In this document: positions 1 through 10,784 of the stretch, piece by piece | Layout: every line of letters starts with the position of its first letter | Position numbering within the stretch: the stretch's first letter is position 1 | Assembly: GCA_021442155.1 (NCBI GenBank) | Contig: CM038217.1 | Coordinates: 150,543,834 to 150,607,833 of the forward strand | DNA length: 64,000 bases | Source of the DNA: Cymbidium sinense | Lineage: Eukaryota > Streptophyta > Magnoliopsida > Asparagales > Orchidaceae | Direction: 5' to 3' | Made by a program: the position numbers and the translations under genes | The notes under the pieces: generated by a model | Seen by the model: only the letters and a program-made list of their open reading frames with translations | What the model was told of the DNA's origin: nothing | Database searches by the model: none

Positions 1-2105
1 CAAGAGATTCTACACCTCTCAAATGATAAATTCAATGAATATTTGGGTTGCATTGTATCCAAATAATTATAAGAATGAGATTCAAATGTAAGCAAGACTC
101 AGAACTTATACAAAATATATAAAGGATACTATGCTTGAAATTCATCTTCCACATGAAAATAAAGCTCAAGTTAGATTCGATAGGTGATTCACAAGAGGGC
201 TTGACGGATCGCTTACGAGGAAGAATAAACATCGAACATATTGAACTAATAAAGCTTGAAAGCTTGTCAATGAGCATAAAACATATTCTTTATTGAACAT
301 TCAAGTTATGTTACGATTCATATTGAACAATGGGGTTGAGCTATATACCACATTAAAATCGTTCAAAGCAAAAAGAATTTGAGTGAGACTTGTGATGAGC
401 CTACGAGCTTCTCAGTGATCACGAGCTAAGTTTAATTGAAACTTAAAGAACTAAATGAGTTATGAACTAAATGCATACAAATGAATATTAATCTAAATAA
501 TTAAACAAGAGCTGAAACGCCTTACGCCACTAGATTCACAATACATTGTACAAGTGAACAGAAGGTGTTAATTAAGGCATTCTTAGATACACCTGCATGT
601 GCTCGGACATAAAGATTTAAAGTGCAAATTTTAATGTCTGAAAAGGCTGCATAGGCTAAATTGGAATCAATTAAACATTAATATGAAAAATCTAATAAGA
701 TATTAGACCAATCTATAACATCTTCTACGCCACCAGATTCGCAACACATCGTACAACCGAACATAAGGTGTTAATTAAGGATTCAATTAAAGTTTGCGCA
801 TATTATAAAGTATGATTAAAACTCAAATTTAATTCTTCAAAAGTGTGCAAGAAATTTTAAAATACACTCACATGGGTCCCGACACTAGGCTGAATGCTTA
901 AATTTAGTGTCTGAGGATGCTGCGCGGGATGATCCCGGTTGGGTCTTAGGACCGGGTCCAGGTTAACAAAACCTAAAAATCTAATGATGTTATTATAATA
1001 TCTTCAACATAATAAAATATCTGAGAAGCTAATTCTGTTATATGACAACAGATATGATCCTCTATTATGAAATTAATAAAGTTGACAGGATCTAAAATAG
1101 CTAAGCAACAAACAACCCTGATGATGGCTGTGTTGAATGAAGATTTCAACCGGAGGGGATACTTACCATAAAAATGTGCTTCCAACCTCAAATTGAATAT
1201 ATCAAACTCAAGTATCAATGCAAATATAAAATCAAATAAATCACCAAATTATAAATGCTTAAATGAATTTTAATTTTTAAAAACTTAAAGCTAAAAAAAA
1301 TTCAATTCACCATCCGCAATTGTTTATTGAAGGTGATAAATTAAGAAAACCCTAGCTCACAAAGGAGCCAAAGTCAAATCAAGATGACCTATGTCCTCTG
1401 ATTGTGTGGTTTGACCAATAGGCTCCATACATGATGCAGTTATGACGAGTTCTCAAAGTGGTTGTACTAAATGACATCATTATATTACTGCCACGATCAG
1501 AACGTATGTTCCCTAATGGCTCTACCCTTTGAGTTGTGAACCATAGGGTATACTTGATTGGGAAAAATGCCCTCTGTTAGCTAAGGTAGACTTAAGCATG
1601 TCTCCTTAGACAAACATCACCCTAGGTCTACAAGAATTTTTTGGACGACGTAACCCATGTGTTGCTGATAAGGATCCTTCGGTCAGATTGGATCGACTAC
1701 CTCCTCTGACTAAGTAGACTAGGGACTGCGACAGCCAGGGATGATGGAACCATGAGATCTAGATCGGGCGCTTTATCATTCCCCCAACCATCTGCTTTAA
1801 GTTAAACATAATAAAGTTCATAAATTCTAAATTTCAAAATCCCACATGTTGCTACTATATGCCATGCATTTAGCAATCTAACGACTAGCTTTAATCAAAA
1901 GTTCTCTCTCAGCATTGAGAGGGGTAATTAACTATAGGTGCTTGTGCCTATAGAAACCTGGAACCATATCTAAACTCCTCATAAAATGAGGGTGAAATCT
2001 CTAGGTAGTGTCTTATCTACTATTCCATCTATCTTTCAAAATTACACCGACATTTAAATCTACTCTCTTCAATAAGAGGATGGTGGCGAATTTTCGGAGC
2101 CCACA
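1..2105 (+). mobile_element. Tat1 5' LTR, 3' part (truncated by window start)
   Basis: This is non-coding LTR sequence. From about 400 onward it matches 26480-29735 on the same strand and the reverse complement of 37784-39420. Shared blocks include the one around 870-970 (with GGTTAACAAAACCTAA) and the one around 1860-2105. All three copies stop at the same end, GGAGCCCACA, here at 2105, which gives the CA expected of an LTR 3' end. A primer-binding-site-like sequence follows and pol lies downstream on the same strand, so this is best read as the 5' LTR of Tat1. The first 400 bases matched neither other copy by eye and may be a diverged part or a separate insertion. No protein-coding signal was seen; short open frames here are not conserved. 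Confidence 0.7.
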
Positions 2106-2111
2106 GATTTC

Positions 2112-2129
2112 TAGCGACTCCATTAGGCA
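2112..2129 (+). promoter_or_regulatory. Primer-binding-site-like sequence of Tat1
   Basis: The sequence TAGCGACTCCATTAGGCA starts six bases after the LTR end at 2105. From memory it resembles the TGGCGACTCC-type primer binding site found next to the 5' LTR of plant Tat-lineage elements, with decay changes. Position and sequence together support Tat1 starting its internal region here. The matching tRNA was not checked. Confidence 0.5.
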
Positions 2130-3975
2130 AAGGTTTCTCTTTCCATCTTTGGCTAGTCGAATTTAAGCTATAGTAATTATGGAGTATAATAAAAATAAAA
2201 ATAAAAAAGAGAATCAATTATCAATGAAACTAAATCTAAGTTAATTATGTCATTATGACTAATTTATTTGTTCTGTATTTCAATGGATCTTTAGAGCACC
2301 GTTCATCATGCAGTTAGGTCGCAGAGCCAATATCCATCTGGCTATGTAATCAATACTAGAGATGTTGGAGCTACAATTCAATTTGGGGAGGAGGAAAATT
2401 GGAATGACCACTACTGCTACTGAGGTTCCTCGAAAGAGATTTGTATTTAAAAGATTGGGTCATTCTGAGGTGCCACTCATGAAAAGAACCATCACTGGGT
2501 AGAAAATTTCAATCATGAATGTGACCACTCTGCCATTTGAACCTTTTGCACTAAGAAGACATGATGCTGAAGCCTCCTCTTCTAGAGGAAAACTTACTAG
2601 AAGGTAGAGGAGATGAATGAATGCTAAGTTGCAAGTTCATCAACTCTCACCTGGGCCATCTGTTACACAATCAGTCTTACAACCAGCAGCGAGCATTCCT
2701 ACCCCACAATAAATTTAAAAATTTTGAGATGGGTGAGAAGGAATAGATCTACTGGTGATGTGAAGTAGTCTTTTTGGGCTCAACAGTAGTATGCTCCAAC
2801 TCTTCAGAAGAAATAACTTAAAACTTTATCTGCTCGAGTACACAGAGTCCTGAAGATTGTCAAGGAGAAATGCCTTATGAAGAAGAGATATCAAAGGACA
2901 ATTATCAGAGAAGCTAAGAATGTTCCACTACAGAAACTACCATCAGTGGTAGTAAGAACTCAAGATCATTCTAAATATGTTTTGCACGCTAAGCATTAGA
3001 GCATGACACTTGGATAGTACATCCAAGAATCCGCTACCGAAAGGTCCGTAGAAAGAAAAATAAATCTAGAGAGAGAAGCCTCGAGAGGAAGTCTGCACGG
3101 TGAACATCGGGGTGTGACACCTAAATCATATATTTGGGAATCCGCTACCGAAAGGTCTCGCTAAAAAAAAATGGAAGCTGAAACATCAAGAAGAAGTGGT
3201 GACGTAAAAGTTTCCTCATTTGGAAGCAAGTTAACCCAGAGGCAGTAGAGAAAGTGAAATACTGAAGTGCATGCTCAATAGCCATTGTTCAAACATAAAT
3301 TGTACAACTAGGTATGGAACTAGAAACGAGTGTTCCAACCCATCACAGGTTCGACAGTCTAAGATGGGTAAAGCAGAATAGCTCTACTAGTAAAATCAAA
3401 TAGTCCTTTTAGACTCAACAACATCAGGTTCCAACTTCTTCAGTGAGGAAACCTAAAATTGTAGCTGCAAGAGTGCATCAGGTCCTCAAATTGCTAAGGA
3501 GAAAAGGCTGATAAAAAGAAAATATAAAAGTACTGTCATCAAGGAGGCTAGAGTTGCTCCTCCAAAGAGACCTCCTACAACCCCGACAGGATATCAACCA
3601 ATTCAAGTCGTAAGATGAGCATCGAGGCATGACACTTGGCCCACAAGTCTAAGAATCCACCGTCGAAAGATCTCGACAAAAATGTAAGCAATTTTGGAGG
3701 CTAAAGTCTCGAAGTGAAATTACTTTAAAGAAGGATAGCGACGTGACATCTGGACTGTACTCCTATAGATCCACCACAAATGAAACATATTAAGAATGTA
3801 TACCTAAGAAAAATATCCTATGTGATGAGATTTCTGACGGTTGACACCTTGGACCTTGTCGCCAACCATCTTCATATCCTTGAGAAGAGGTCAGGTTCGA
3901 TTGTAGTCCTCCGAGCCAAAAATTTATTGGAGGCATCGATCAGAGTTTTGCGTCCAAGAGGAAGAAGCTGATGTA
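2130..3975 (+). pseudogene. Decayed gag / gag-pol linker region of Tat1
   Basis: This stretch lies between the primer binding site and the recognisable pol domains, where gag, protease and most of reverse transcriptase should be. All frames are riddled with stops. Around 2400-2500 a frame reads VPRKRFVFKRLGHSEVP, similar to the F-x-R-L-x motifs in the variable linker of Tat polyproteins; this is a weak match. No zinc knuckle, aspartic protease motif or YVDD box was seen, so reverse transcriptase is largely deleted or beyond recognition. Between 3780 and 3971 an open frame of 63 residues remains, with no family recognised. The order of parts, not strong domain matches, is the main support. Confidence 0.45.
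3027..3778 (+). repeat. Dispersed short repeat inside the Tat1 linker
   Basis: The 20-mer GAATCCGCTACCGAAAGGTC occurs at 3027 and in near-identical form at 3138. Weaker copies are at about 3653 (GAATCCACCGTCGAAAGATC) and 3769. Each is preceded by a GACACTTGG/GACACCT-like block. The copies are spaced irregularly. They could be the remains of a repeated peptide segment in the polyprotein linker or a small tandem repeat that has drifted. Confidence 0.55.
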
Positions 3976-4412
3976 AAATGATACTCCTTTCAAATAGGAC
4001 AAATAATGTCAAGAGGCTTTTGAGAGTATCAAGAAGTATCTGTTAAATCTGCCCATTCTCGTAGCAGCAATCCTAGGAAAACCTATCATCTTATACACAA
4101 CAGTACTCGAAGAATCTTTACGTGCTTTGTTGGCATAACACAATAAAGAGGGAAAGAATAACACTCCATATTACATCAGTCAAAGATTGATAAGAGCAGA
4201 AATACACTATTCTATAATTGAGAAGCATTATTTGACATTAATTTTTGCTTTTCAAAAGATATGTCATTATATGCTATCTCATAAAATTACTGTCATCTCA
4301 AGAATTGATCTGCTGAAGCTCTTGATGATAAGACTAGCATTGACAGGCCGCTTGACACGATGGGCTATTATTCTGCTACAATTTGACATCACATATATTC
4401 TCAGAAAGTGGT
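3976..4412 (+). pseudogene. RT-associated RNase H domain of Tat1
   Basis: Reading in pieces, the segment gives CQEAFESIKKYLLNLP, then LGKPIILYTT, then a continuous frame from 4187 containing EIHYSIIEKHYLTLIFAFQK, HYMLSHKITVISRID and LTGRLTRWAIILLQFDITYI. These follow, in order, the RNase H that is fused to reverse transcriptase in Ty3/gypsy elements: a connection segment, the ILY strand, the E-x-x-Y-S-x-x-E-K helix, the L-x-G-R-x-x-R-W segment and the FDI-x-Y end. Stops occur before 4187 and at 4412. The same domain is seen in the minus-strand fragment at 52614-52960. Confidence 0.88.
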
Positions 4413-4465
4413 GAAGGGGTCATGCATATATATATGAAAAAAGTAGCAAATATGAGGATTGTATT

Positions 4466-4850
4466 TTGATGGAGCTTCATCCATCAAATACACTCTGCCC
4501 TCAAATCTCCCAAAAGCTCGAGCTCGCATCAGTGTCATCTTGATCATGCTAAAATGTGGTATAATGAGGCATTCCTACCGATTGATTAAGCCATGAAGCA
4601 TAATACGAAATGTTGGTGGCAGGTCTAGATGAAGCCATCTTCATGGGAGCTCAAAATCTACAAGTTTATGGTGATTCTCAGCTCATCATTAATCAAGTGC
4701 TGGGCCTTTACAAAATCAACAAGCTTGAATTGGCTCACTACCACAAACAAATTCTCGAGCTTATGAAGCAAATTCCAAACATTATCATAACTCAGGTTTC
4801 TCAATGCAAGAATAGAAAAGCTAAATCATCAAATGCAAGAGAGGATGCAA
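4466..4850 (+). pseudogene. Second (archaeal-type-like) RNase H domain of Tat1
   Basis: A second RNase H fold follows the first. The N-terminal strand reads FDGASS, with the first catalytic Asp. From 4610 a frame reads MLVAGLDEAIFMGAQNLQVY, then GDSQLIINQVLG with the next catalytic Asp. Just before 4610 the usual A-E-Y motif has become A-stop-Y, so the catalytic Glu codon is now TAA. Ty3/gypsy elements of the plant Tat lineage are known for carrying an extra RNase H of this kind between the RT-linked RNase H and integrase. This domain is what places Tat1 in that lineage. It is inactive here. Confidence 0.82.
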
Positions 4851-5084
4851 CTTACATTGCTCCTCACACTCCTTTACAAATTGCTCATCGAAATCAACAA
4901 GATGAGGCTCATTCGTGAGGCAAGACCTCAATCAAGAAACTCCAAGACCACAAAGTGAAATCCTTATAGTAGAAGAGAGGAAGATTAGAGACAACACTTC
5001 ATCGATTACTTTAAGAAAAGAAAATTATCGAACAATAAGCCGATGGATGCACAACTTGAGAAAAGACTTTGACTATGTGCTTAT

Positions 5085-5690
5085 GTTGGCAATATCCTAT
5101 ATTATAGATCATTCAAGAAGATGTGGCTACGATGTTTGGGAATAGAAGAAGCCAACAATATCTCAGACAATGACCCAGCCTTCAAAAGCACTAAAATTTA
5201 TATATTTGTTGATCGGCATAAGATTGATTGACAATACTCATTGATTTATAATCACAGAGCAAATGGCTTGGCCGAGGCTTTCAACAAAACACTAGTCAAG
5301 CTACTTAGAGAAATCCTTACAAGAAATAAAAGGGAGTGACATATCAAGCTTGTTGAAGCTTTATGGGTTTACAGCACCACCTACAAGACTCCCACAAAAT
5401 CCACTCCTTACGTGCTAGTATTTGGAGTTGAAGTAGTTTTGCTAATTGAAGTTGAACTACCTTCACTCCGACTAGCCATTTAACACAATCTCACTCAAGA
5501 TGAGAATGTCCATCTACGGATAGAAGAGCTTGATGTGCTTGACAAAGCTAGGCTCCAAGCTCAATAGAATTTAGAAGTCTACCAAGTGAGGATGTCCAAA
5601 GCATTCGATCATATAGTTTTTCAAGAAGGGAGAATGATCATGAGAAGACTAATTATTCCTCACCATTACTTGGAAATTCTCTTGTAATAC
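5085..5690 (+). pseudogene. Integrase fragment of Tat1 (N-terminus and first Asp deleted)
   Basis: Around 5100 the translation gives YYRSFKKMWLRCLGIEEAN, the segment that normally precedes the HHCC zinc finger in Tat integrases. It joins directly to DNDPAFKS (second catalytic Asp region) and HRANGLAEAFNKT (third acidic residue, Glu). The zinc finger and first catalytic Asp are therefore missing. The tail continues with ALWVYSTTYKTPTKSTPYVL, PSLRLAI and the LDKARLQAQ helix, typical of the integrase C-terminal part. Several stops interrupt it. A normal integrase would insert the cDNA copy; this one cannot. Confidence 0.85.
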
Positions 5691-5699
5691 AAGAATGCA

Positions 5700-8600
5700 T
5701 TTATGAAATGAAGTAAAAATCCCTCTGTGAGACATGGGGCATTTTGTAAATTTACAACAAAATATTAGGCTCTCCTTGTGAAACAGGGGGCCTTTCTATT
5801 ATATTTGGGTTGACATCTCACCCAAGGTCGAGATCCCCATATACATAAAGCTCACAAGTCTCAAAGTCTTACTGGCCAAAAAGAGAAATTTTTAAGTCTG
5901 CAAATTACAACAAATCAAGTTGGAAACACATCTTCCATTCATATATTCAATCTAAGGCTCGAGTTGGTGCATAAGGTCGAACTCAACAAGCCCAAATATG
6001 ATCAAGTTGTTGATAGGTCTATTTACTCAACATGCCACAAAGGTCATAGTAAGAGATCCCCCATCTTGTTAGCCTAATGATAAAATCCTCCATCAATTAC
6101 TCAAGTCTAATACTCAAGTAAGTGCATAAGTTCAGACTCAACCAGCCCAAATATGGCCGAGTTGCTGACAGGTCTGCTTACTCAATACGCCACAAAGGCT
6201 ATAGTAAGGGAACCCCCTACTTTGTTAGTTTAAAGATAAGAGCAACCAAATCTTTAAATCCCTCCAACTTGGTGAGTTCAAGTGGCCCAAACTGAGAGAT
6301 CATCCCTAATGGTCGTAAGGTCATTTTTTCAAAATCCAATAAAAAGATCCTCACTCGAGAAAGCACTAAGCTGAGTTTGGTATCAATATCAAATGAGAAA
6401 TGTCAACTCCTTCAACAAGTCTGTTAAAGCAGAAAACAAAGACTGAAGGAAACTCTTCCTCAGCAAGTCCAACCAAGCAAAAATGAAGGGACCGAAGAAG
6501 TCATCCCATAGTTCATACAAAGCCGAAGGCTGAACTAAGGGAGTTATGTCATCAATATGTCCATTACGCGCAAAGCACAAAACTGATGACTATTTTTCCA
6601 TTGACCCAACACAAGTTCTAAGGGCTAGGTCGTCGGCAGACATCCTTCTATAAGCCCACAAAAGTAGAAAGATAGGGCAAAAGGTAATTTCGTATCACCT
6701 GACAAGTCTTTAAGATAATTCAAGACTTTCCTTCATCAAATCCGTCAAGGCATGAAGCCAGGATAGAAGGAAATACAAGATACGAATCCTCAAGATAAAG
6801 TCTTCAATAAGTCCATCAAAGCACCATGCATAGGACTGAAGATGTTCTCATCTCGCCAGCAAGTCATCAACTCTATCAAGTCCATTAAGGCACAAAGCCA
6901 AGATAGGAGGAAAATATAAATTTTAAATTTTGAGATTGAATCTTCAACAAGTCTGTCAAAGCACAAAGCATAGGATTGAAGATGTTCTCATCTCAACAAA
7001 AAACCATCAACTCCATTAAGTCCACCAAGACACAAAGCCAGGACAGGAGGAAAAATATAAATTTCAAACTCCCAGGAGAAAGTCTTCAACAAGTCTGAGA
7101 GCACAAAGCATAGGACCAAAGACATTCCAAATTCTCTTAAGAGTTACTGCGAAAGCCCCCCTATTAGACAGGGAGTATTTTTATATATTTATCTAAGCTG
7201 ACATCATGCTTCAAGCTGAGATCCTTAGATAAATATACATGATGATCAGAATGAGCCATGTTTATTTATATTAAAGAAGTTCAAACTCTGTGATACATTT
7301 TTAAACTAATCTGCAATCCCCCTATTATACAAGAGCTTTTTTTATGATCAAGATTGTTCAACCTTCTCCTGTGAAATATAAGATCTTCTTGTATATATTC
7401 AGGTTGACATTGAGCTTTATGCCGAGATCCCTGAATATATCTATAACTATTATTATTAAAATTACAGACTCTTGCAATAGCAAAAAGAATCTATTTATGT
7501 GCACAAAAAGATAGCTTTAAATATCAAAATTTTATCTCTAAGATTCATCAAAATTTGAAGATCAAGCTAGAAGAACTCCCAGTTTTGAAATCTTTAATTA
7601 ACTAAGTTGGAATAACATCAACCCCTACGTCTTCAAGTCTAGGACACGAATGGGTTCTAAAGGTCAAACTCAACAAGTCCATAAATGGCCGAGTTGCTGA
7701 CGCTCTCCTCACTCAACAAGCTGCAAGAAAAGGCCACAGTGAAAGAGTCCTCATTCATCAGTCTAATGATAAGACCGCCAAGCCATCATAGCTTTAGTCA
7801 AGAACTCGAGTAGGTTCTATAGGTCGGACTCAACAAGCCCAGAAATGGCCGAGTTGCTGATGCTCTCCTCACTCAACAAGCTGCAAGAAAAGGCCGATGA
7901 AAGAGCCCCGCTCACATGATAAGACCGCCAAGCCATCACAGCTTAAGTTAAGAACTCGAGTAGGTTCTAAAGGTCAGACTCAACAAGCCCAAAAATGGCC
8001 GAGTTGCTGACGCTCTCCTCACTCAATAAGCCATAAGAAAAGGCCGTAGTGAAAGAGCCCATGCTTGTTAGTCCAATGATGATAGCTGTTCAATCTCAAA
8101 CCAGATCTAGCTTAGTAACTACAAGCACCAAAATTCAAGAGATCTTTCCACTCGATCGATAAACCAAGAAAATCTGAGAAAACTCTCAATTCAGAGCTGT
8201 CTCAAATCAGTCCTTATATTGCTTGCAAGATAATATTTCAACCTCTTTTCAAGTAGTCTGATGAAGCAAAATGCACAGATCAAAGCCAATTTTCTCATCA
8301 AGTCCACCAAAGCATAAAGCATAGGACCAAGGAAGCGATTCTATAGTTCACACAAAGGTAATAGCCAAACTAAAGGAATTTCATGGTTATTCAGTCTGTT
8401 AAAGCTTATATTGCTAGACTGATAACTCAACATTGACCTAATATGAGCTAGAAGGCTGGATCAATGGTATGCACCCTTCAACAAGTCCGTCAAAGCAATA
8501 AGGATGGGACTTAGGTCATACATACACTTCCTGACAAGTTAATATAGACAAATCAGGTCAATCCTTCATCAAAGTCCATTAAGCTTAAAGCTAGAATAGA

Positions 8601-8960
8601 ATGAATTTCAAATCTCAAAGTAAGTAAACTGATTCCTCCATCCAACCTAATCAAGCACAAAGCTAGGGTTGGAGGAAATCCAAATCTATAATAACACAAA
8701 AGAAAGAGATCTTCAGTAAAGCCATTAAAGTAGAAAGTAGATGGTGTAAGAACTCTTATCAATCTGACAAGTTAATTTTGACAAATCAGTCAAGCCCGTC
8801 ATTTTATATGTCGTGAATAAGGCAGTATACTAATAACAAATCCTATCAAAGCTCCATAAGCTATTGTAAGCAAAGCTAAAATGATCCAAGTTCTGTAGCC
8901 AGCCCAAAGGGTCAACCAGGTTTCAACAAATGCGACTCGCTCTATGCGCGAATCACATTT
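5700..8960 (+). repeat. Tat1 3' non-coding region with several tandem-repeat families
   Basis: No gene is seen here. At least three repeat types are interleaved. One of about 120-160 bp has CTCAACAAGCCC...GGCCGAGTTGCTGA and occurs near 5965, 6125, 7660, 7815 and 7970. One has AAGTCT/CCATCAAAGCACAAAGCATAGGA-like text and recurs from about 6410 to 7120 and 8270 to 8730. One has CCCCCTATTA...GTTGACAT...GCCGAGATCC and occurs near 5740, 7155 and 7310. Variable tandem repeats between integrase and the 3' LTR are a known habit of Tat/Ogre elements. The last part, about 8500-8960, is repeated in reverse orientation at 41466-41815 in Tat2. Confidence 0.75.
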
Positions 8961-8961
8961 A

Positions 8962-8973
8962 TTGGGGGGAATT
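8962..8973 (+). promoter_or_regulatory. Polypurine tract of Tat1
   Basis: TTGGGGGGAATT lies directly before TGTTGACC, the start of the 3' LTR. Polypurine tracts prime plus-strand synthesis in LTR retrotransposons. The same arrangement (ATTGGGGAGAATT then TGTTGACC) is found on the minus strand at 41478-41465, which supports both calls. Confidence 0.8.
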
Positions 8974-10393
8974 TGTTGACCTTCATATATGTATCATAAG
9001 TCAAAGTGAAGCCTACAAATCGAATTCGATGGACTTCGGAAGCAACAGTGTACAAATCTGGGCTCAAAATTCACTGGACATCACTGAAAATGGACGAAAT
9101 GACCTTTGATCAATGAACGAATTTCATTGTCATATTTAGAATGTCAAAATTGATCAGCATATAAAAATCACAAAATCTAATGAGCAATCAATTAAGTGCT
9201 TGAGCTATCAATGTGTCGACACATATATCAAAGTCAGGAAGCTACGATAATGTCCGAACGATCTCTATTCATGAAACTGATCAGGTCGTTAGCTTCAAAA
9301 CATCAAAAATTATTAAATGAGACTATTCACGCTCAATTCAGATGAGTCTGTGCAGACATTGAGCGGTTAGAAGCGATGAAAGTGACCCAATTCGATGTTG
9401 AAGTCGCTCAAACGACCTCCTTTCATGAAATGGACTGTCTCATTGCATTTGGAATGTGCAAAATTACCTAAAATAGATATCCAATTTGACTAAATTTGTC
9501 ATGCTTAAAATTTTGTCAAAATTAGCATGTATTTCGAGATAAATCCACCTAATTATCTCTTAATCACAACTGGTCAATGCCTTGGAACTCGCAGTCGTCC
9601 ACTCCAAGCCTCCACCTCCCATTCGACCAATAAGGAGCTACCACATAGGGTCCTCCCATACGCAGCCGAAACCCCTTTATTTCTTGCTTGGTCACTGCTG
9701 CAAGCCGAATGAGCAATTTTCCTCCTTCCCATTCTTTTTTTCTTGCTATTTGAACGAGACCAACTCTCTCTCTTTTTTCCTCGAAAGTCCCTCTATCACC
9801 GCCATGCTCTTGGGATGGCAGTCCTCACTTCTAAATAATGAAAAGTTCTCCTTTCATTGATTCTTGTCATCTTGATGCGTCTGAAAGACAAGAATGAGCT
9901 GAAAAATAACTACTTCATCATTGATAAGGGATACAATTCTTTCGCCACAAACCTTCCGTCTCTTACAAAGAACCATCAAGGGAAGAGGCTTCGGAAATCG
10001 AATGAGATCATGAAGGAGAGGAGGAAGAATGGAGCGTAGTAGGAGAAGGATATATTGTGGTGCTTTATGGAGTGGAGGGATGACAAAGGAGAATAATTGA
10101 TTGAAGATTAGATCGCCGACAACATCATCGATGCTCTTCACAGTGGACGACATGACAGCCAGTGTTCTTTCGTGGATCCTCAAGTACCTGTTCAATGATC
10201 GATGCCCCCACCGTCTCGCGATGCTCATGGCGGGATCAATCAGTTTCGCGCGCCTACCATGGTTGGTGCTTCGATGGTGCCGGTAACTACAAGTTCATCC
10301 CTCGCACTAGAAGATGGCCGTGTTCATACTTCTAGTAAAGCTTGATAGTTACCTTTGTTGTGCAGATAAGATTGTGTAGTTTTGGCCAAGGAC
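8974..10393 (+). mobile_element. Tat1 3' LTR, left part, up to the MULE insertion
   Basis: The LTR starts TGTTGACC next to the polypurine tract and runs to the left end of the MULE at 10394. The rest of the LTR is inferred to resume at 24182 and end at 29735 with GGAGCCCACA, because the 5' LTR ends the same way. The part 9000-9520 is unremarkable AT-rich DNA. The part 9550-10390 is richer in G+C and pyrimidine runs (CTCTCTCTCTTTTTTCC near 9760), as often seen around LTR transcription starts. The TATA box is not obvious; CTTTATTTC near 9675 is a weak candidate. The claim that both parts belong to one LTR is inference. Confidence 0.6.
9854..10290. other. GC-richer block of unknown origin next to the MULE left end
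   Basis: Both strands are fairly open here: a 124-codon frame on - (10228-9854) and 60-codon frames on + (9857-10039, 10101-10286). None matched a protein family I recognise. The base composition differs from the AT-rich surroundings, with words such as GCCCCCACCGTCTCGCGATG near 10203. It may be the transcribed 5' part (R-U5) of the Tat1 LTR, or a captured gene fragment. A host-gene origin cannot be excluded, but nothing in the sequence shows one. Confidence 0.3.
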
Positions 10394-10494
10394 GGAGAAA
10401 ATATTACGCGAGTCCGCGTAGCTTTACGCGGCGGACTCCAATGCCCGACGCTGTCCAGTTTTTTTCCCATTTTAGCGCTTAATGATGTTGTAAT
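10394..10494 (+). repeat. Left terminal inverted repeat of the MULE
   Basis: Reading inward, the left end aligns with the reverse complement of 24181-24071. Shared blocks are GGAGAAAATATTACG, GTAGCTTTACG, GGACTCCAAT, GTCCAGT followed by a T run, and CATTTTAGCGCTTAA. Small gaps separate them. Such ends are where a MULE transposase binds and cuts. The stretch 10495-10784 behind it holds no gene and no clear repeat. Confidence 0.82.
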
Positions 10495-10784
10495 CGACGA
10501 CGCGACCACGCCGTTTATCGCCCATTTCAAACAAAGGAGAAGAAAATGAGAGCTGACATTCCTAGATGAGATAGTTTAGGCTTTCTCCCCGCTCAATCTT
10601 AATGTCCGGCCGCCGCTAGTTGTTTGAACGAGTCTTGTGAATAACTTTTATTGAGATATTGTAGGCAACTACGTGAGGTATTTACACCTGTGTTTTCGAA
10701 CTTTAATGAATTTATGGTTTCTCTCTATTCTGCTCACCATTCAGTATATGAACATTTTTAAAACATTTGAGTTTAGGGTTAAAT

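Larger units (their letters stand above)
3976..5690 (+). pseudogene. pol: Tat1 pol remnant (RT/RNase H, second RNase H, integrase)
   Basis: The segment keeps the order seen in Ty3/gypsy Tat-lineage polyproteins: end of the RT connection plus RNase H (about 3976-4412), a second RNase H-like domain (about 4466-4850), then the integrase region (about 5085-5690). In the intact family these copy RNA to DNA, remove the RNA strand and insert the DNA copy. Here there are in-frame stops (for example right after 4412), frame changes between domains, and an internal deletion near 5153-5168 that joins the end of the pre-integrase segment to the middle of the integrase core. It is plainly inactive. The assignment to the Tat lineage rests on the second RNase H. 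Confidence 0.85.

Noticed and set aside
10385..10393. Clean 9-bp target duplication for the MULE
   Set aside because: Left flank CCAAGGAC and right flank AGAGGACT share only part of the bases; not convincing without an empty site.
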